64,000 bases of DNA from Defluviimonas aquaemixtae. Lineage in GTDB: Bacteria; Pseudomonadota; Alphaproteobacteria; Rhodobacterales; Rhodobacteraceae. Positions 38,780 through 47,898 of the stretch are shown here, one piece after another. The translations under genes and the position numbers were made by a program. The stretch is from assembly GCF_900302475.1 (NCBI RefSeq), contig NZ_OMOQ01000005.1, positions 1-64,000 on the forward strand. Reading direction: 5' to 3'. The notes below the pieces were generated by a model that was given only the letters and a program-made list of their open reading frames with translations, did not search any database and was not told the DNA's origin. Position 1 is the stretch's first letter; every line of letters begins with the position of its first letter.

Positions 38780-40576
38780 ATGGCCTATCTCAAGCTTCTC
38801 AGTCTCTCAGCCACCCTCTTCGCCGCCGCTGCGCTCGCCCAGGAAGCAGCCGACGCCGTCAACCCGGAAGCGGCGGGCGACGGCGCGGACGCCGTCACGC
38901 TGAGCGAGGCAGCCGGCGCCGCTCTGGCCGCCAAGACCGAAGGGCGGCCGGTCGAGGCGCAGGACTGGATGGTCGCCGCAGCCAGTCCCCTTGCTGTCGA
39001 GGCCGGCGCGCGGGTTCTGCGCGCGGGTGGCAGCGCCGCGGACGCGATGGTCGCGGTTCAGGCGGTGCTCGGCCTCGTCGAGCCGCAGTCCTCCGGCCTC
39101 GGCGGCGGGGCATTCCTCGTTTGGTATGACAGCGCGACCGGCGGGTTGACAACGCTCGACGGCCGCGAAACCGCCCCTCTCGCCGCGACGCCCACGCTCA
39201 TTCAGGACGCGGCAGGCGCGCCCCTGGATTTTTTCGACGCGGTGGTGGGCGGCCTCAGCGTCGGCACGCCCGGCACACCCGCGCTGCTGCAAGCGGCGCA
39301 TGACCGGTGGGGCCGACTCGACTGGGCAGGGCTGTTCGACGACGCGATCGCCCATGCCGACGAGGGCTTCACCGTTTCGGGCCGCCTCGCGTCGCTGGTT
39401 GAGGAGGACGCCGACCGCTTGTCGCGGTTCGGGCCGACGCGCGACTATTTCCTGCCGGGCGGCACCCCGATCGCCGAGGGCGACTCACTCAGAAACCACG
39501 CCTATGCGGAGACGCTCAGAACCATCGCGGCACTCGGCGCCGGGGCGTTCTATTCCGGCGGAATCGCCGAGGGCATCGTGACGACGGTGCGCACGGCGCC
39601 GGGCAATCCGGGCCACCTGGCGCTTAACGACCTGGCGCTCTACCGGGTCAAGGAACGGCCCGCCGTCTGCGCCAGCTATCGCGCGCATGAGATCTGCGGC
39701 ATGGGGCCGCCATCATCGGGCGCACTGACCGTGGGCCAGATCCTCGGGATGCTCGACAATTACGACCTTGCGTCACTCGATCCGCAATCATCCGAAGCCT
39801 GGCGGCTCATTGGCGACGCCTCGCGTCTCGCATTCGCGGACCGAGGCCGCTACATGGCCGACAGCGACTTCGTGCCAGTCCCAACGAAGGGCCTCGTGGA
39901 CCGGGAATATCTCGCCAGCCGGGCGGAGCTTCTTTCCGGCGACGACGCGCTGCCCGAAGTGGCGCCGGGCGCCCCGGCCTTCGATCACGCGCTTCTCTGG
40001 GCCGACGACGTACCAATCGAGATGCCTTCAACCTCGCATATCTCGATCGTCGACGCCGACGGCAACGCGCTGTCGATGACCACGACCATCGAGAACGGCT
40101 TTGGCTCGCGCCTGATGGCGCCGGGCGGGTTCCTTCTGAACAACGAACTGACCGACTTCTCCTTTGAGAGCCATTCGGATGGTGTGCCGATCGCCAATCG
40201 GGTGGAGCCGGGCAAGCGCCCGCGGTCGTCCATGGCGCCGACTATCGTGCTGAAGGACGGCGCGCCAGTTCTGGTCGTGGGCTCCCCAGGTGGCAGCCGG
40301 ATCATTGGCTATGTGGCGCAGGCGATCATTGCCCATCTCGACTGGAGCATGGACGTGCAGGCGGCCGTCGCGATGCCGCATCTGGTGAACCGCTTCGGGA
40401 CGTACGATCTCGAGGAAGGCACCGATGCGGCCGCGCTTGAAGCCGAGCTTCAGGCGATGGGATATGAGACCAACCAGAGCGACCTGACCTCTGGCCTTCA
40501 CGCGATCTCTCTCGGTCCGGACGGTCTGAAGGGCGGGGCCGATCCGAGGCGCGAGGGGATCGCGCTCGGGGAGTGA
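38780..40576 (+). CDS. ggt: Gamma-glutamyltransferase (periplasmic)
   Basis: A 598-residue N-terminal-nucleophile hydrolase that cleaves glutathione and other gamma-glutamyl compounds. A signal sequence spans residues ~1-20 (ending AALAQ). The proenzyme is cut before the nucleophile Thr418 in MPSTSHISIVDADGNALSM. The conserved PRSSMAPTIV and GSPGGSRIIGYV binding motifs follow, and the large subunit has GGAFLVWYD and ETAPLAATP. It is preceded by AGAGGATGACTC. A GntR gene follows convergently 18 bases from its end. Confidence 0.94.
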   Translation: MAYLKLLSLSATLFAAAALAQEAADAVNPEAAGDGADAVTLSEAAGAALAAKTEGRPVEAQDWMVAAASPLAVEAGARVLRAGGSAADAMVAVQAVLGLVEPQSSGLGGGAFLVWYDSATGGLTTLDGRETAPLAATPTLIQDAAGAPLDFFDAVVGGLSVGTPGTPALLQAAHDRWGRLDWAGLFDDAIAHADEGFTVSGRLASLVEEDADRLSRFGPTRDYFLPGGTPIAEGDSLRNHAYAETLRTIAALGAGAFYSGGIAEGIVTTVRTAPGNPGHLALNDLALYRVKERPAVCASYRAHEICGMGPPSSGALTVGQILGMLDNYDLASLDPQSSEAWRLIGDASRLAFADRGRYMADSDFVPVPTKGLVDREYLASRAELLSGDDALPEVAPGAPAFDHALLWADDVPIEMPSTSHISIVDADGNALSMTTTIENGFGSRLMAPGGFLLNNELTDFSFESHSDGVPIANRVEPGKRPRSSMAPTIVLKDGAPVLVVGSPGGSRIIGYVAQAIIAHLDWSMDVQAAVAMPHLVNRFGTYDLEEGTDAAALEAELQAMGYETNQSDLTSGLHAISLGPDGLKGGADPRREGIALGE

Positions 40577-40594
40577 CATCGAAGCGACCGGCCC

Positions 40595-41245
40595 TCACGC
40601 TGCGAGGTGGCGCAGTCCTTGCGTGACATCCGTGCGGATCGCAAGCCGCAGCGCCGGCTCGTCGCCGGCCTTGAGCGCGGCGATGATCATGCGGTGATGC
40701 TGCGGCGGCTCGGACCGGGACAGGCGGGAATAAAGTGCGCGCATCGTGGGGCCGAGCTGTAGCCACACGGTTTCGGCGATCGCCAGCATCGCCGGCGCCT
40801 GGGCGCGCAGGTAGAGCGTGCGGTGAAACTCCAGATTGGTGCGGATATAGCCGACCGCGTCGCGTTTCACCGCCGCCTCGGCATTGGCCATGTTGATCGC
40901 CTGCAAGCGCTCGATCAGCGCGATATGGGCGCGCGGCAGGGCGCGGCTGGCAAGCTCGGTCTCGATCAGCGAGCGCAGAGTCGCAAGCTCCTCGATCCGG
41001 TCGTTGGAAAGGTCCGGCGTCGACACCCGGCCCGAGGAGGACAGCGTCAGCGCGCCTTCCGCGGCGAGCCGCCTCAGCGACTCGCGTGCCGGGGTCATGG
41101 ACACACCGTAGCTCTTGGCGAGCCCTCTCAGTGTCAGCGCCTGTCCCGGAGCAATCTCGCCATGCATGATCTGCTGGCGAAGCGACCGGTAGAGCCGGTC
41201 ATGCGCGGGCTGGCCGGGATCGGCGGCGCGGGACGGGATCAGCAT
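40595..41245 (-). CDS. GntR-family regulator (FCD subfamily)
   Basis: A 216-residue transcription factor. The winged helix spans residues ~15-80 (HDRLYRSLRQQIMHGEIAPG, then LRGLAKSYGVSMTPARESLRRL, the standard GntR recognition helix). An all-helical FCD ligand domain spans ~90-210 with metal-ligand candidates in NLEFHRTLYLRA and PQHHRMI. A near-palindrome TGTGATCACG lies 8 bases upstream of its ATG, similar to the paired sites before sdhC and sucC, so it may be autoregulated and may be the factor for those sites. This link is inference. Convergent with ggt. Confidence 0.93.
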   Translation of the reverse strand: MLIPSRAADPGQPAHDRLYRSLRQQIMHGEIAPGQALTLRGLAKSYGVSMTPARESLRRLAAEGALTLSSSGRVSTPDLSNDRIEELATLRSLIETELASRALPRAHIALIERLQAINMANAEAAVKRDAVGYIRTNLEFHRTLYLRAQAPAMLAIAETVWLQLGPTMRALYSRLSRSEPPQHHRMIIAALKAGDEPALRLAIRTDVTQGLRHLAA

Positions 41246-41252
41246 GGCGGGA

Positions 41253-41262
41253 TGTGATCACG
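41253..41262. promoter_or_regulatory. GntR-type site just upstream of the GntR gene
   Basis: TGTGATCACG, with the GTGATCAC core palindrome exact, sits 8-17 bases upstream of the GntR ATG on the minus strand. Occupancy there would block transcription or ribosome access, as in autorepression. It is a single site without a partner at 21 bp. Confidence 0.5.
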
Positions 41263-41294
41263 GCAACCCGACGCCGTCAATCGGCCATTGCGCA

Positions 41295-41990
41295 TCACCG
41301 GCCGACGAAATCCCACCTGTGCAGCGCCGCGCCGTTCCGTTTCAGCCATTGCCGGTGGCGCGCGTATCCCGGCAGGAGCTCGGCGACCGTGCCCCAGAAC
41401 GCGGGCGAGTGGTTCATCTCGGCCAGATGCGCGACTTCGTGCGCCGCGACATAGTCGAGCACCTCGGGCGGCGCCATGATTAGCCGCCAGGAATACATCA
41501 GGCCGCCGTCTTGCGTGCACGACCCCCAGCGCGACCGCGTGTCACGCAGCGTGAGCCGTGAGAACGGCCGCCCGAGCCGCCCGGCATGAACCCGGCTTGC
41601 CACCCAGAGCCGGTCACGCGCAAGGAGCTTCAGGAAGGCCTGTACGCGGCGACCCGCGCGGTCTGCGGTTCCCGGCACCAAGAGCGCCCCACCCTCGGCC
41701 CGGACTGCGCGCACCGGTGCCGCGGTGACGGCCAGAGGCCGGCCTTCGACCGGCAGCCGCGTGCCGATTCCCACGGTCTCCCGCTCGCCCGCCTCTGAGA
41801 TCATCGCGCGCAGCCACGCCGCCTTTGAGCGGGCGAAATCGAGCGCCTCGGCCTCGTGCGCGCGGGCTGGCATCGACAAGGTCACGCGCCCGTCGAGCCG
41901 CGAGACACGAAGAGAGAATCGCCGTGCCCGCGCCGACCGGCGAAGCGTGATGGCAAGGGGCGGTTCGCCGTCCAGGATGTGCTCGGGCAT
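41295..41990 (-). CDS. YgjP-like M48-related metallopeptidase (SprT/DUF45 family)
   Basis: A 231-residue protein with the zinc-peptidase motif HEVAHLAEMNHS (HExxH plus downstream His) in the C-terminal third, and the family marker RWGSCTQDGGLMYSWRLIMAPP. It belongs to the YgjP/DUF45 (M48-like) group. The E. coli homologue's physiological role is not well defined. ATG 41990 is used, since earlier in-frame Met codons precede a region without family similarity. It is convergent with the GntR-adjacent gap and divergent from the FYDLN protein gene. Confidence 0.87.
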   Translation of the reverse strand: MPEHILDGEPPLAITLRRSARARRFSLRVSRLDGRVTLSMPARAHEAEALDFARSKAAWLRAMISEAGERETVGIGTRLPVEGRPLAVTAAPVRAVRAEGGALLVPGTADRAGRRVQAFLKLLARDRLWVASRVHAGRLGRPFSRLTLRDTRSRWGSCTQDGGLMYSWRLIMAPPEVLDYVAAHEVAHLAEMNHSPAFWGTVAELLPGYARHRQWLKRNGAALHRWDFVGR

Positions 41991-42150
41991 GGATGTCCTT
42001 CCGCTCGGGCGCACTCTAGCCGCTTTCGGCCCGGTGGGAAGCCCCCCGAGCGGCGCGCCGCCCGGTCGAAACCGAAAGGCTTTGACAGGCCCCCGCTCAT
42101 GTGGCAGAGCGCACCGACTTTCGAATAGACGCGCACGGAGGGAGATTTCC

Positions 42151-42483
42151 ATGCCCAAGGACGAATGGGGCGTCAAGCGCCTTTGCCCGCACTGCGCGAG
42201 CCGGTTTTACGACCTGCAGCGCGACCCGATGACCTGCCCCGAATGTGGGCATACCTTCACCGCCGAAAGCCTGACCTCCGGCCGCGGCCGCGCAGTGATC
42301 GCGGAAAAGAAGGCCGCGAAGAAAGAGGATGTCGAAGTCGATGATCTGACCGACGACGAAGATCTCGACGATGATAGCAGCGACACCGATCTGGACGACG
42401 ATCTGCTTGAGGATGATGACGACGACGACGACGTCTCGCTCGACGAGATCGCGGATGTCGCGAGCTCCGACGACGACAGCTGA
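42151..42483 (+). CDS. FYDLN acid-domain protein (TIGR02300)
   Basis: A 110-residue protein made of a small zinc-ribbon-like N-terminus (CPHC at 13-16, CPEC at 30-33, with RFYDLQRDP between) and a long acidic C-terminal tail in which about half of the residues are Asp or Glu, including a run of seven Asp. This is the TIGR02300/FYDLN acid family, conserved in alphaproteobacteria with unknown function. The combination suggests an RNA-mimicking or nucleic-acid-associated acidic protein. GGAGGGAGATTTCC precedes the ATG. An intrinsic-type hairpin follows at 42522. Confidence 0.9.
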   Translation: MPKDEWGVKRLCPHCASRFYDLQRDPMTCPECGHTFTAESLTSGRGRAVIAEKKAAKKEDVEVDDLTDDEDLDDDSSDTDLDDDLLEDDDDDDDVSLDEIADVASSDDDS

Positions 42484-42521
42484 GACGTCGGAGCTGTCCA
42501 ATCCGCCGATCCGCCGGTGCC

Positions 42522-42541
42522 GGGCGCGGGCATCCGCGCCC
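42522..42541 (+). terminator. Hairpin terminator after the FYDLN protein gene
   Basis: GGGCGCGG (42522-42529), loop GCAT, CCGCGCCC (42534-42541), followed by GTTTGCATTT. A perfect 8-bp stem 39 bases after the stop, with a weak T-rich tail. Confidence 0.6.
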
Positions 42542-42575
42542 GTTTGCATTTCAATCTCTCGACCCACTTTTTTCC

Positions 42576-42604
42576 TTGCGCCCCCGCGCGGCCTTGCCTA
42601 TATC
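42576..42604 (+). promoter_or_regulatory. Putative promoter of tRNA-Ala
   Basis: TTGCGC (42576-42581), a 17-base spacer and TATATC (42599-42604) lie 36 bases before the tRNA 5' end. The -10 and spacing are good, and the -35 matches the consensus at three of six positions. Confidence 0.4.
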
Positions 42605-42640
42605 GCGCCTCACGCGGGCCAAGGTGCCCGGACCTCCGGT

Positions 42641-42716
<76 letters not shown>

Positions 42717-42773
42717 AATCCTGAGCGTTTTCCCGGCATGACTTGATAGCGTGTAGCCCGCCGTCGCCTGGGT

Positions 42774-43718
42774 TCATTCGCGCGCCTGAAGCGTACTGTA
42801 GAAGCGATTCATGAGAATCGGCGTCAGGTACATAGGGATTTGATAGCAGCCGATAAACAGGAGAATCGGGTCGGTGGCGCTCGCCGGCAGCGCGACGAGG
42901 AAGAGCGCGATGTTCCGGTTGCCTGCGATGATCGACAGCGCAGTCCTGTCCGCCGCAAGCCCGGTTCGACCAAGGGCCAGAGCGGCCGCTATCTGAAGCC
43001 CGAGATTGGCGGCGAAGGCTGCGACGAGCCATCCGGCAAAGGCCGCCGGGTCGGTTCTGAGCGCGGGGCCGACCGCCGACATGAGCCCCACGACAACGAC
43101 GGCCATAACGATTGCGGACACACCGTCCATCGCGGCGATCGCCTCGGGGCTCGGCGTCCCAAAAAGCATGCGGCGCAGAAGAAACGCGACGGAGGCGGCA
43201 AGGAGGATCACGCCCATCAGCCGTGTCGCCGCCGCAAGAACTGACGCCACGCCGCCAAAGCCGCCGGCGACGAGAAAGACCGGAACCACCGTCAGCGGCA
43301 GGAGCGCGGTGCCGATGATGACGAGTCGAAGCGCCGGGGCGGGGTCGCCGCCGACCAGAATCGTCAGGTTGGGGCTGCCCGAGATCGAAGGCGCCGCCGC
43401 CATGAGAATGAGCGCGGTCGCGATCGCTATGCCCTCGAAGCCAGCGAGCCAGAAAACGACCGCGACGGCAATGGGCAAGGCCACCTGATAGGCCAGCACG
43501 ACGCCGATAAGCTGCGGTAGCTGGCGCACCGCGCCCAGTGCCTGCCGCGGCCCGATCCGCAGAGCGGCGACACCGATCATCAGCGCGATGAGATCCGGAA
43601 GCCAGGGCCGCATCGCCAGCGCGAGGCCGGGCAGGCCGAGCCCGGCCAAAAGCCCCGCGACCAAAAGCAGCCGCCCGAAGCGCCCCGCAGCCGCGAGGAC
43701 CCGGCCCACCCGTCTCAA
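42774..43718 (-). CDS. BASS-type (bile acid:sodium symporter-like) membrane transporter
   Basis: A 314-residue polytopic protein with nine or ten predicted helices. The pattern APSISGSPNLTILVGGDP in the middle and GNRNIALFLVALPA near the end resemble the crossover-helix regions of the SBF/BASS fold, as in arsenite and organic-anion transporters. It starts only one base after the DctM stop (43720), so it is the last gene of the TRAP operon and likely moves a product or intermediate of the same pathway. The substrate is unknown. It ends 57 bases from the convergent tRNA. Confidence 0.75.
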   Translation of the reverse strand: MRRVGRVLAAAGRFGRLLLVAGLLAGLGLPGLALAMRPWLPDLIALMIGVAALRIGPRQALGAVRQLPQLIGVVLAYQVALPIAVAVVFWLAGFEGIAIATALILMAAAPSISGSPNLTILVGGDPAPALRLVIIGTALLPLTVVPVFLVAGGFGGVASVLAAATRLMGVILLAASVAFLLRRMLFGTPSPEAIAAMDGVSAIVMAVVVVGLMSAVGPALRTDPAAFAGWLVAAFAANLGLQIAAALALGRTGLAADRTALSIIAGNRNIALFLVALPASATDPILLFIGCYQIPMYLTPILMNRFYSTLQARE

Positions 43719-43719
43719 C

Positions 43720-45033
43720 TCAGCCGCCTGGTCGCTGTCGGATGTTATCAGGCAGCCAGGTGGCCAGTTCGGGGAAGGAGATCAGGACGAAGACCATTAC
43801 CACCATGATCAGGAACATCGGTATAGCGGCACGGGCGATGAAATTCATCTCATGCCCGGTCATGCCCTGCAGTACGAAGAGGTTAAACCCGATCGGCGGC
43901 GTGATCTGCGCCATCTCCACCACCACGACGATGAAGATACCGAACCAGATGATGTCGATGCCCGCCTCGCGGATCATCGGTTCGACCACGGCCATGGTCA
44001 GCACGACCGAGGAGATGCCGTCGAGGAAGCAACCGAGCACGATGTAGAAGACGAGAAGCGCCATCAGAAGCTCGAACCGGCTGAGATTAAGCGAGGCGAT
44101 CAGGTCGGCGAGCCCGCGCGGTAGCCCCGTGAATCCCATCGACAGCGACAGAAACGCCGCCCCCGAGAGGATCAGCGCGATCATCGCCGAGGTGCGCACC
44201 GCGCCCATCAGGCTGTCGATAAACGTGGCGAGAGTCAGGGAGCCTTGGCCCGCGGCGAGGATCAGCGATCCGATCACGCCGAACGCCGCCGCCTCGGTCG
44301 CCGTCGCATAGCCGAGATACATCGAGCCGATCACCACGAGGATGAGGCAGATGACCGGGATCAGGAACCGCGAGTTCTTGAGCTTTTCGAGGATCGACAT
44401 CGGCGGCTCTGCCGTGGGCGAGAACTCGCGCGAAAAGACCGACATCAGAGCGACATAGGTCATGAACATGAGCGCGAGCACGAGGCCCGGGAACACGCCC
44501 GCCATGAAGAGCTTGGTGATCGATTCATTGATCGTGACGCCATAGACGATCAGCGTCAGCGAGGGCGGGATCATGAGGCCAAGCGTGGCCGCGCCGGCGA
44601 GCGTGCCGATGATCATCGTCTCGGGATACTCGCGCTTGCGCAGTTCCGGGATCGACATCTTGCCAACCGTCGTCAGCGTCGCAGCCGATGAGCCGGAGAC
44701 GGCCGCGAAGACGGTACATCCGACAATGTTGGTGTGCACGAGCCCCCCGGGCAGCCGCGCCATCCAAGGCGCGAGACCACGGAACATGTCCTCCGACAAT
44801 CGGGTCCGATAAAGAATCTCACCCATCCAGATGAACAGCGGCAAGGCACTCAGTGTCCACGAAGAGGACGAGGTCCAGATCTTGGTGATCATCGCGTCGC
44901 CAGCGGGGCGCGTGGTGAAAAGGTCCATCCCCACATATGCAACGCCGATGAGCGCAAGCCCGACCCAGACGCCCGACCCCAGAAGAAAGAAGAGGACGAA
45001 GAGGAATATCCCGATCGGTACGAGCTGTTCCAT
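43720..45033 (-). CDS. dctM: TRAP transporter large permease (DctM-like)
   Basis: A 437-residue membrane protein with about twelve helices, the ion-coupled permease subunit of a tripartite ATP-independent periplasmic transporter. Signature segments: VGLALIGVAYVGMDLFTTRP, GLMIPPSLTLIVYGVTINES and ITPPIGFNLFVLQGMTGHEM. It sits 9 bases after the small permease and one base before the BASS gene. Confidence 0.95.
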   Translation of the reverse strand: MEQLVPIGIFLFVLFFLLGSGVWVGLALIGVAYVGMDLFTTRPAGDAMITKIWTSSSSWTLSALPLFIWMGEILYRTRLSEDMFRGLAPWMARLPGGLVHTNIVGCTVFAAVSGSSAATLTTVGKMSIPELRKREYPETMIIGTLAGAATLGLMIPPSLTLIVYGVTINESITKLFMAGVFPGLVLALMFMTYVALMSVFSREFSPTAEPPMSILEKLKNSRFLIPVICLILVVIGSMYLGYATATEAAAFGVIGSLILAAGQGSLTLATFIDSLMGAVRTSAMIALILSGAAFLSLSMGFTGLPRGLADLIASLNLSRFELLMALLVFYIVLGCFLDGISSVVLTMAVVEPMIREAGIDIIWFGIFIVVVVEMAQITPPIGFNLFVLQGMTGHEMNFIARAAIPMFLIMVVMVFVLISFPELATWLPDNIRQRPGG

Positions 45034-45042
45034 CTTCGGCCC

Positions 45043-45573
45043 CTATTCTGCGTGGCTCTGGTCGACGAGGTTCGTCCGGATGCCGTGCTCGCCGGTGAAT
45101 ATGAGCCGCAGGAGGTGGTCCCAGAACGCCACCGCCAGCAGGATCGTCCCGGTCGACATCGCCAGCTGAGGTATCCAGATCGGCGTCGCGTCGAGACCCT
45201 GGCTGATCTCGTTCAATTTCCAGGACCAGTAGTTTCCCTTGACCGCGTAGCGCGCGAAATATGTGGTGATGACCGCTCCGATGCCAAAGCACCAGATCTC
45301 CGCCCAGCGGCGCTTGTCGCCGAGCGCGTTCAGAAACAGCGAAACGCGGATATGCGCGCCGTGGTTCAGCGCGTAGGCGAAGGCGAAGAAGGATGCCGTC
45401 GCCATGCAGTAGCCGACATAATCCGTCGCACCGGGAAACACCTGCCCTGTCCACCGCGCGAGCATCTGAAGCACGATGAGAACGAGGATTGCGATCAGGA
45501 AAAAGGCGGCGATCACGCCGCCCGCGAGATAGAGAAAGTCAAGAAAGCGCCTGAGCGCCCGCATCGCGGCCAT
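45043..45573 (-). CDS. dctQ: TRAP transporter small permease (DctQ-like)
   Basis: A 176-residue protein with four helices, the small membrane subunit of the TRAP system, which contacts both the binding protein and DctM. The pattern LDFLYLAGGVIAAFFLIAI and GATDYVGYCMATASFFAFAY plus WKLNEISQGLDATPIWIPQ is typical of DctQ. It starts 56 bases after the DctP gene. Confidence 0.92.
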   Translation of the reverse strand: MAAMRALRRFLDFLYLAGGVIAAFFLIAILVLIVLQMLARWTGQVFPGATDYVGYCMATASFFAFAYALNHGAHIRVSLFLNALGDKRRWAEIWCFGIGAVITTYFARYAVKGNYWSWKLNEISQGLDATPIWIPQLAMSTGTILLAVAFWDHLLRLIFTGEHGIRTNLVDQSHAE

Positions 45574-45629
45574 CGATTGTCCCCCGGAGAAGTCCGGCAG
45601 GCCGGTTGGACCCGGCCCGCCGGGCGGGC

Positions 45630-46604
45630 CTAGCCGCCCTTGTACGCGTCAACAATGGCCCGGCCTTCGTCACCGGCCCGTTCCAGCCATTCCTCGGTCA
45701 TCGTGGCGCCGATGGCTTTCAGCTCCTCCACGAGCGCGTCGCCCGCACGACCGACGGTCATGCCGCCCTCCTTGAGGCCGTTCAAAGTGAACTCGGTGTA
45801 TTCCTTCGACCGCTGCAACCCCTCGGCCTTGGCCTTGGCGGAGCAATCTTCCAACACTGCCTTGGTCTCGTCCGACAGGCCGTTCCAGGCGTCCATGTTC
45901 ACCATGACGGCGTTGCGCGGCAGCCAGGCGTCCACCTCGTAGAAGTGCGAGAGATGTTCCCACACCTTGCGGTCATAGCCGGTCGCGCCCGAGGAGATGA
46001 AGCTTTCGGCCACGCCGGTCGCCAGCGCCTGGCTGAGCTCGGCCGCCTCGACCTGCACCGGCAGCATGCCGGTAAGCTCGGCCATGCGCGCCGTCGCGGT
46101 GGAGTAGGAGCGGAACTTGATTCCGGCCATATCGGCGACCGAGTTCACCTCCTTCTTGAAATAAAGGCCCTGCGGAGGCCACGGCACCGAATAGAGATAG
46201 TGAAGGTTCTCCTCCGCCAGCGCCGCAGCGACTTTCGGCCCGGCGATCTCCCACAGCTTCTCGTGCTCATCGAAGGACGAGACGAGGAATGGGATCGAGT
46301 CGACTCCGTAAAGCGGGTTCTCGTTCTCATGCGCCGACAAGAGGCGCTCGCCGATATTGGCCTGGCCAGTTTGCACCGCCCGCTTGATCTCGTTGCCCGC
46401 GAAAAGCGAGCCCGACGGATGGGTGACGATTTCCAGCTCCCCCGCCGTGCCTTCGGTCACGCAGGCGCCGAAATTCGCGCCGACCTCGGAATGGAAATTC
46501 GTCGCCGCATAGGCCATGGGCATATCCCATTTCTCGGCCTGGGCGCCGGTCGCTCCGGCCACGGCAACGGCCGCGGCGGCGAAGAGTTTCGCCGATGTGT
46601 TCAT
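45630..46604 (-). CDS. dctP: TRAP transporter substrate-binding protein (DctP-like)
   Basis: A 324-residue periplasmic binding protein with a signal peptide (MNTSAKLFAAAAVAVAGATG, cleaved after QA) and the DctP fold. The conserved Arg expected to bind the substrate carboxylate appears in MAGIKFRSYSTATARMAELT. Characteristic patches are ISSGATGYDRKVWEHLSHFY and DAWNGLSDETKAVLED. TRAP systems take up carboxylates, amino acids and related zwitterions. The pathway context here (DadA-like, racemase-family) points to an amino or hydroxy acid. Confidence 0.93.
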   Translation of the reverse strand: MNTSAKLFAAAAVAVAGATGAQAEKWDMPMAYAATNFHSEVGANFGACVTEGTAGELEIVTHPSGSLFAGNEIKRAVQTGQANIGERLLSAHENENPLYGVDSIPFLVSSFDEHEKLWEIAGPKVAAALAEENLHYLYSVPWPPQGLYFKKEVNSVADMAGIKFRSYSTATARMAELTGMLPVQVEAAELSQALATGVAESFISSGATGYDRKVWEHLSHFYEVDAWLPRNAVMVNMDAWNGLSDETKAVLEDCSAKAKAEGLQRSKEYTEFTLNGLKEGGMTVGRAGDALVEELKAIGATMTEEWLERAGDEGRAIVDAYKGG

Positions 46605-46647
46605 GGTTCACTCCCTTTGTCGGTTCTGCGGTTTTTTGGCTTGTTCG

Positions 46648-47898
46648 TCAGTTAAAGCGGTCGGGGGCATATGGGGCAAGGCTTATGTTCGGCGTCCGGC
46701 CCGCGATGAGCTGCGCCAGAACGCGCCCGGTCTTCGGCCCGCCCGTCAGCCCGACATGGTCATGGCCAAAGCCCGCATAAGCGCCCTGGATACCCGGAAT
46801 CGCCCCGATCAAGGGGATCGAGTCGGCGACGGACGGGCGGTGGCCCATCCATTCGACGGTTCGATTCCACGAAATTCCCGGGATCGCGGCGCGGATACTG
46901 CGCTCCAGAAGCTTGATGGGCGCGCGGGACGGCGGCGCGTCGAGTCCGCCGAACTCGACGATCCCGGCGAGCCGCAGCCGCCCGTCCATCGGCGTGACGA
47001 CGAACTTGCCCGACGCGACCATTACCGGCGAACGCGGCATCACTGACGGCTCCCAAAGTTCCAGGTGATAGCCGCGTTCGGTCTCGATCGGCACATTGAG
47101 GCCGAGCTTGCGGGCGAGCGGGCCGGACCAAGCCCCGGTGGCGATCACCGCGGCGTCGCATGGGATGGTCTCGCCACCCGCACGGACGCCCGTCACACGG
47201 CCACCGTCACGCACGACATCCTCGACATCGGACCGAAGGATGCGCGCGCCCTGCCCCTCGGCATGGGCGGCGAGGTCCTTTACGTATTGGCCCGGATCGG
47301 CGATGCGGCCGTGACCCGCCAGCTTGACTGCGAGGCCCAGCGTTGGCCCGAAGCTCGGGTCGTAGTCGCGGAACGCCTGGCCCTCCAGGACCTCCCAAGT
47401 GAACCCGTGCGCCTCGCGCACCGACCAGCCGAAGGCATCGCCGTCGAAATGGGCGCGGTCTTTGTAGAGAAAGAGATAGTCCGACGCCACGATCCACCGC
47501 TCGGCGCCAGTACGTTCGGCCAGCGCCTGGTGATCGGCGAGACTATCACCAATGATCGGATACAGCGCGGCCGCGCGGCGGTGCACCGCGGCGTCATTCG
47601 CAGTGCGCAGGTAGCGAAAAAGCCACGGCATCAGGCGCGGTAGGTAGCGCCATTTCATGAAGAGCGGCTGGTTCGGATCGAAGAGCATCCGCGGCGCCTT
47701 GCGAAGAAGTCCTGGCACCGTCACCGGAATGATCGAGCTGGAGGCTAGCACACCGCCATTGCCGTGGCTCGTCCCTTCGCCCGGCCCCTTGCGGTCGACC
47801 AGGACGACATCGTGGCCGTCGCGCTGTAGCCAGATCGCAGTCGAGACGCCGACGATCCCGGCCCCCACGATCACGACAGTCTTCCTTTCGCCGCTCAT
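46648..47898 (-). CDS. DadA-like FAD-dependent D-amino acid oxidoreductase
   Basis: A 416-residue DAO-fold flavoenzyme. N-terminal [20 protein letters not shown] binds [17 protein letters not shown] matches the D-amino acid dehydrogenase region, and the C-terminal [18 protein letters not shown] and [14 protein letters not shown] complete the fold. Such enzymes oxidise D-amino or cyclic imino acids to the 2-oxo acid and pass electrons to quinone. ATG 47898 overlaps the stop of the preceding enolase-superfamily gene by four bases (ATGA). Substrate unknown: D-amino acids or hydroxyproline-type imino acids are possible. Confidence 0.88.
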   Translation of the reverse strand: MSGERKTVVIVGAGIVGVSTAIWLQRDGHDVVLVDRKGPGEGTSHGNGGVLASSSIIPVTVPGLLRKAPRMLFDPNQPLFMKWRYLPRLMPWLFRYLRTANDAAVHRRAAALYPIIGDSLADHQALAERTGAERWIVASDYLFLYKDRAHFDGDAFGWSVREAHGFTWEVLEGQAFRDYDPSFGPTLGLAVKLAGHGRIADPGQYVKDLAAHAEGQGARILRSDVEDVVRDGGRVTGVRAGGETIPCDAAVIATGAWSGPLARKLGLNVPIETERGYHLELWEPSVMPRSPVMVASGKFVVTPMDGRLRLAGIVEFGGLDAPPSRAPIKLLERSIRAAIPGISWNRTVEWMGHRPSVADSIPLIGAIPGIQGAYAGFGHDHVGLTGGPKTGRVLAQLIAGRTPNISLAPYAPDRFN

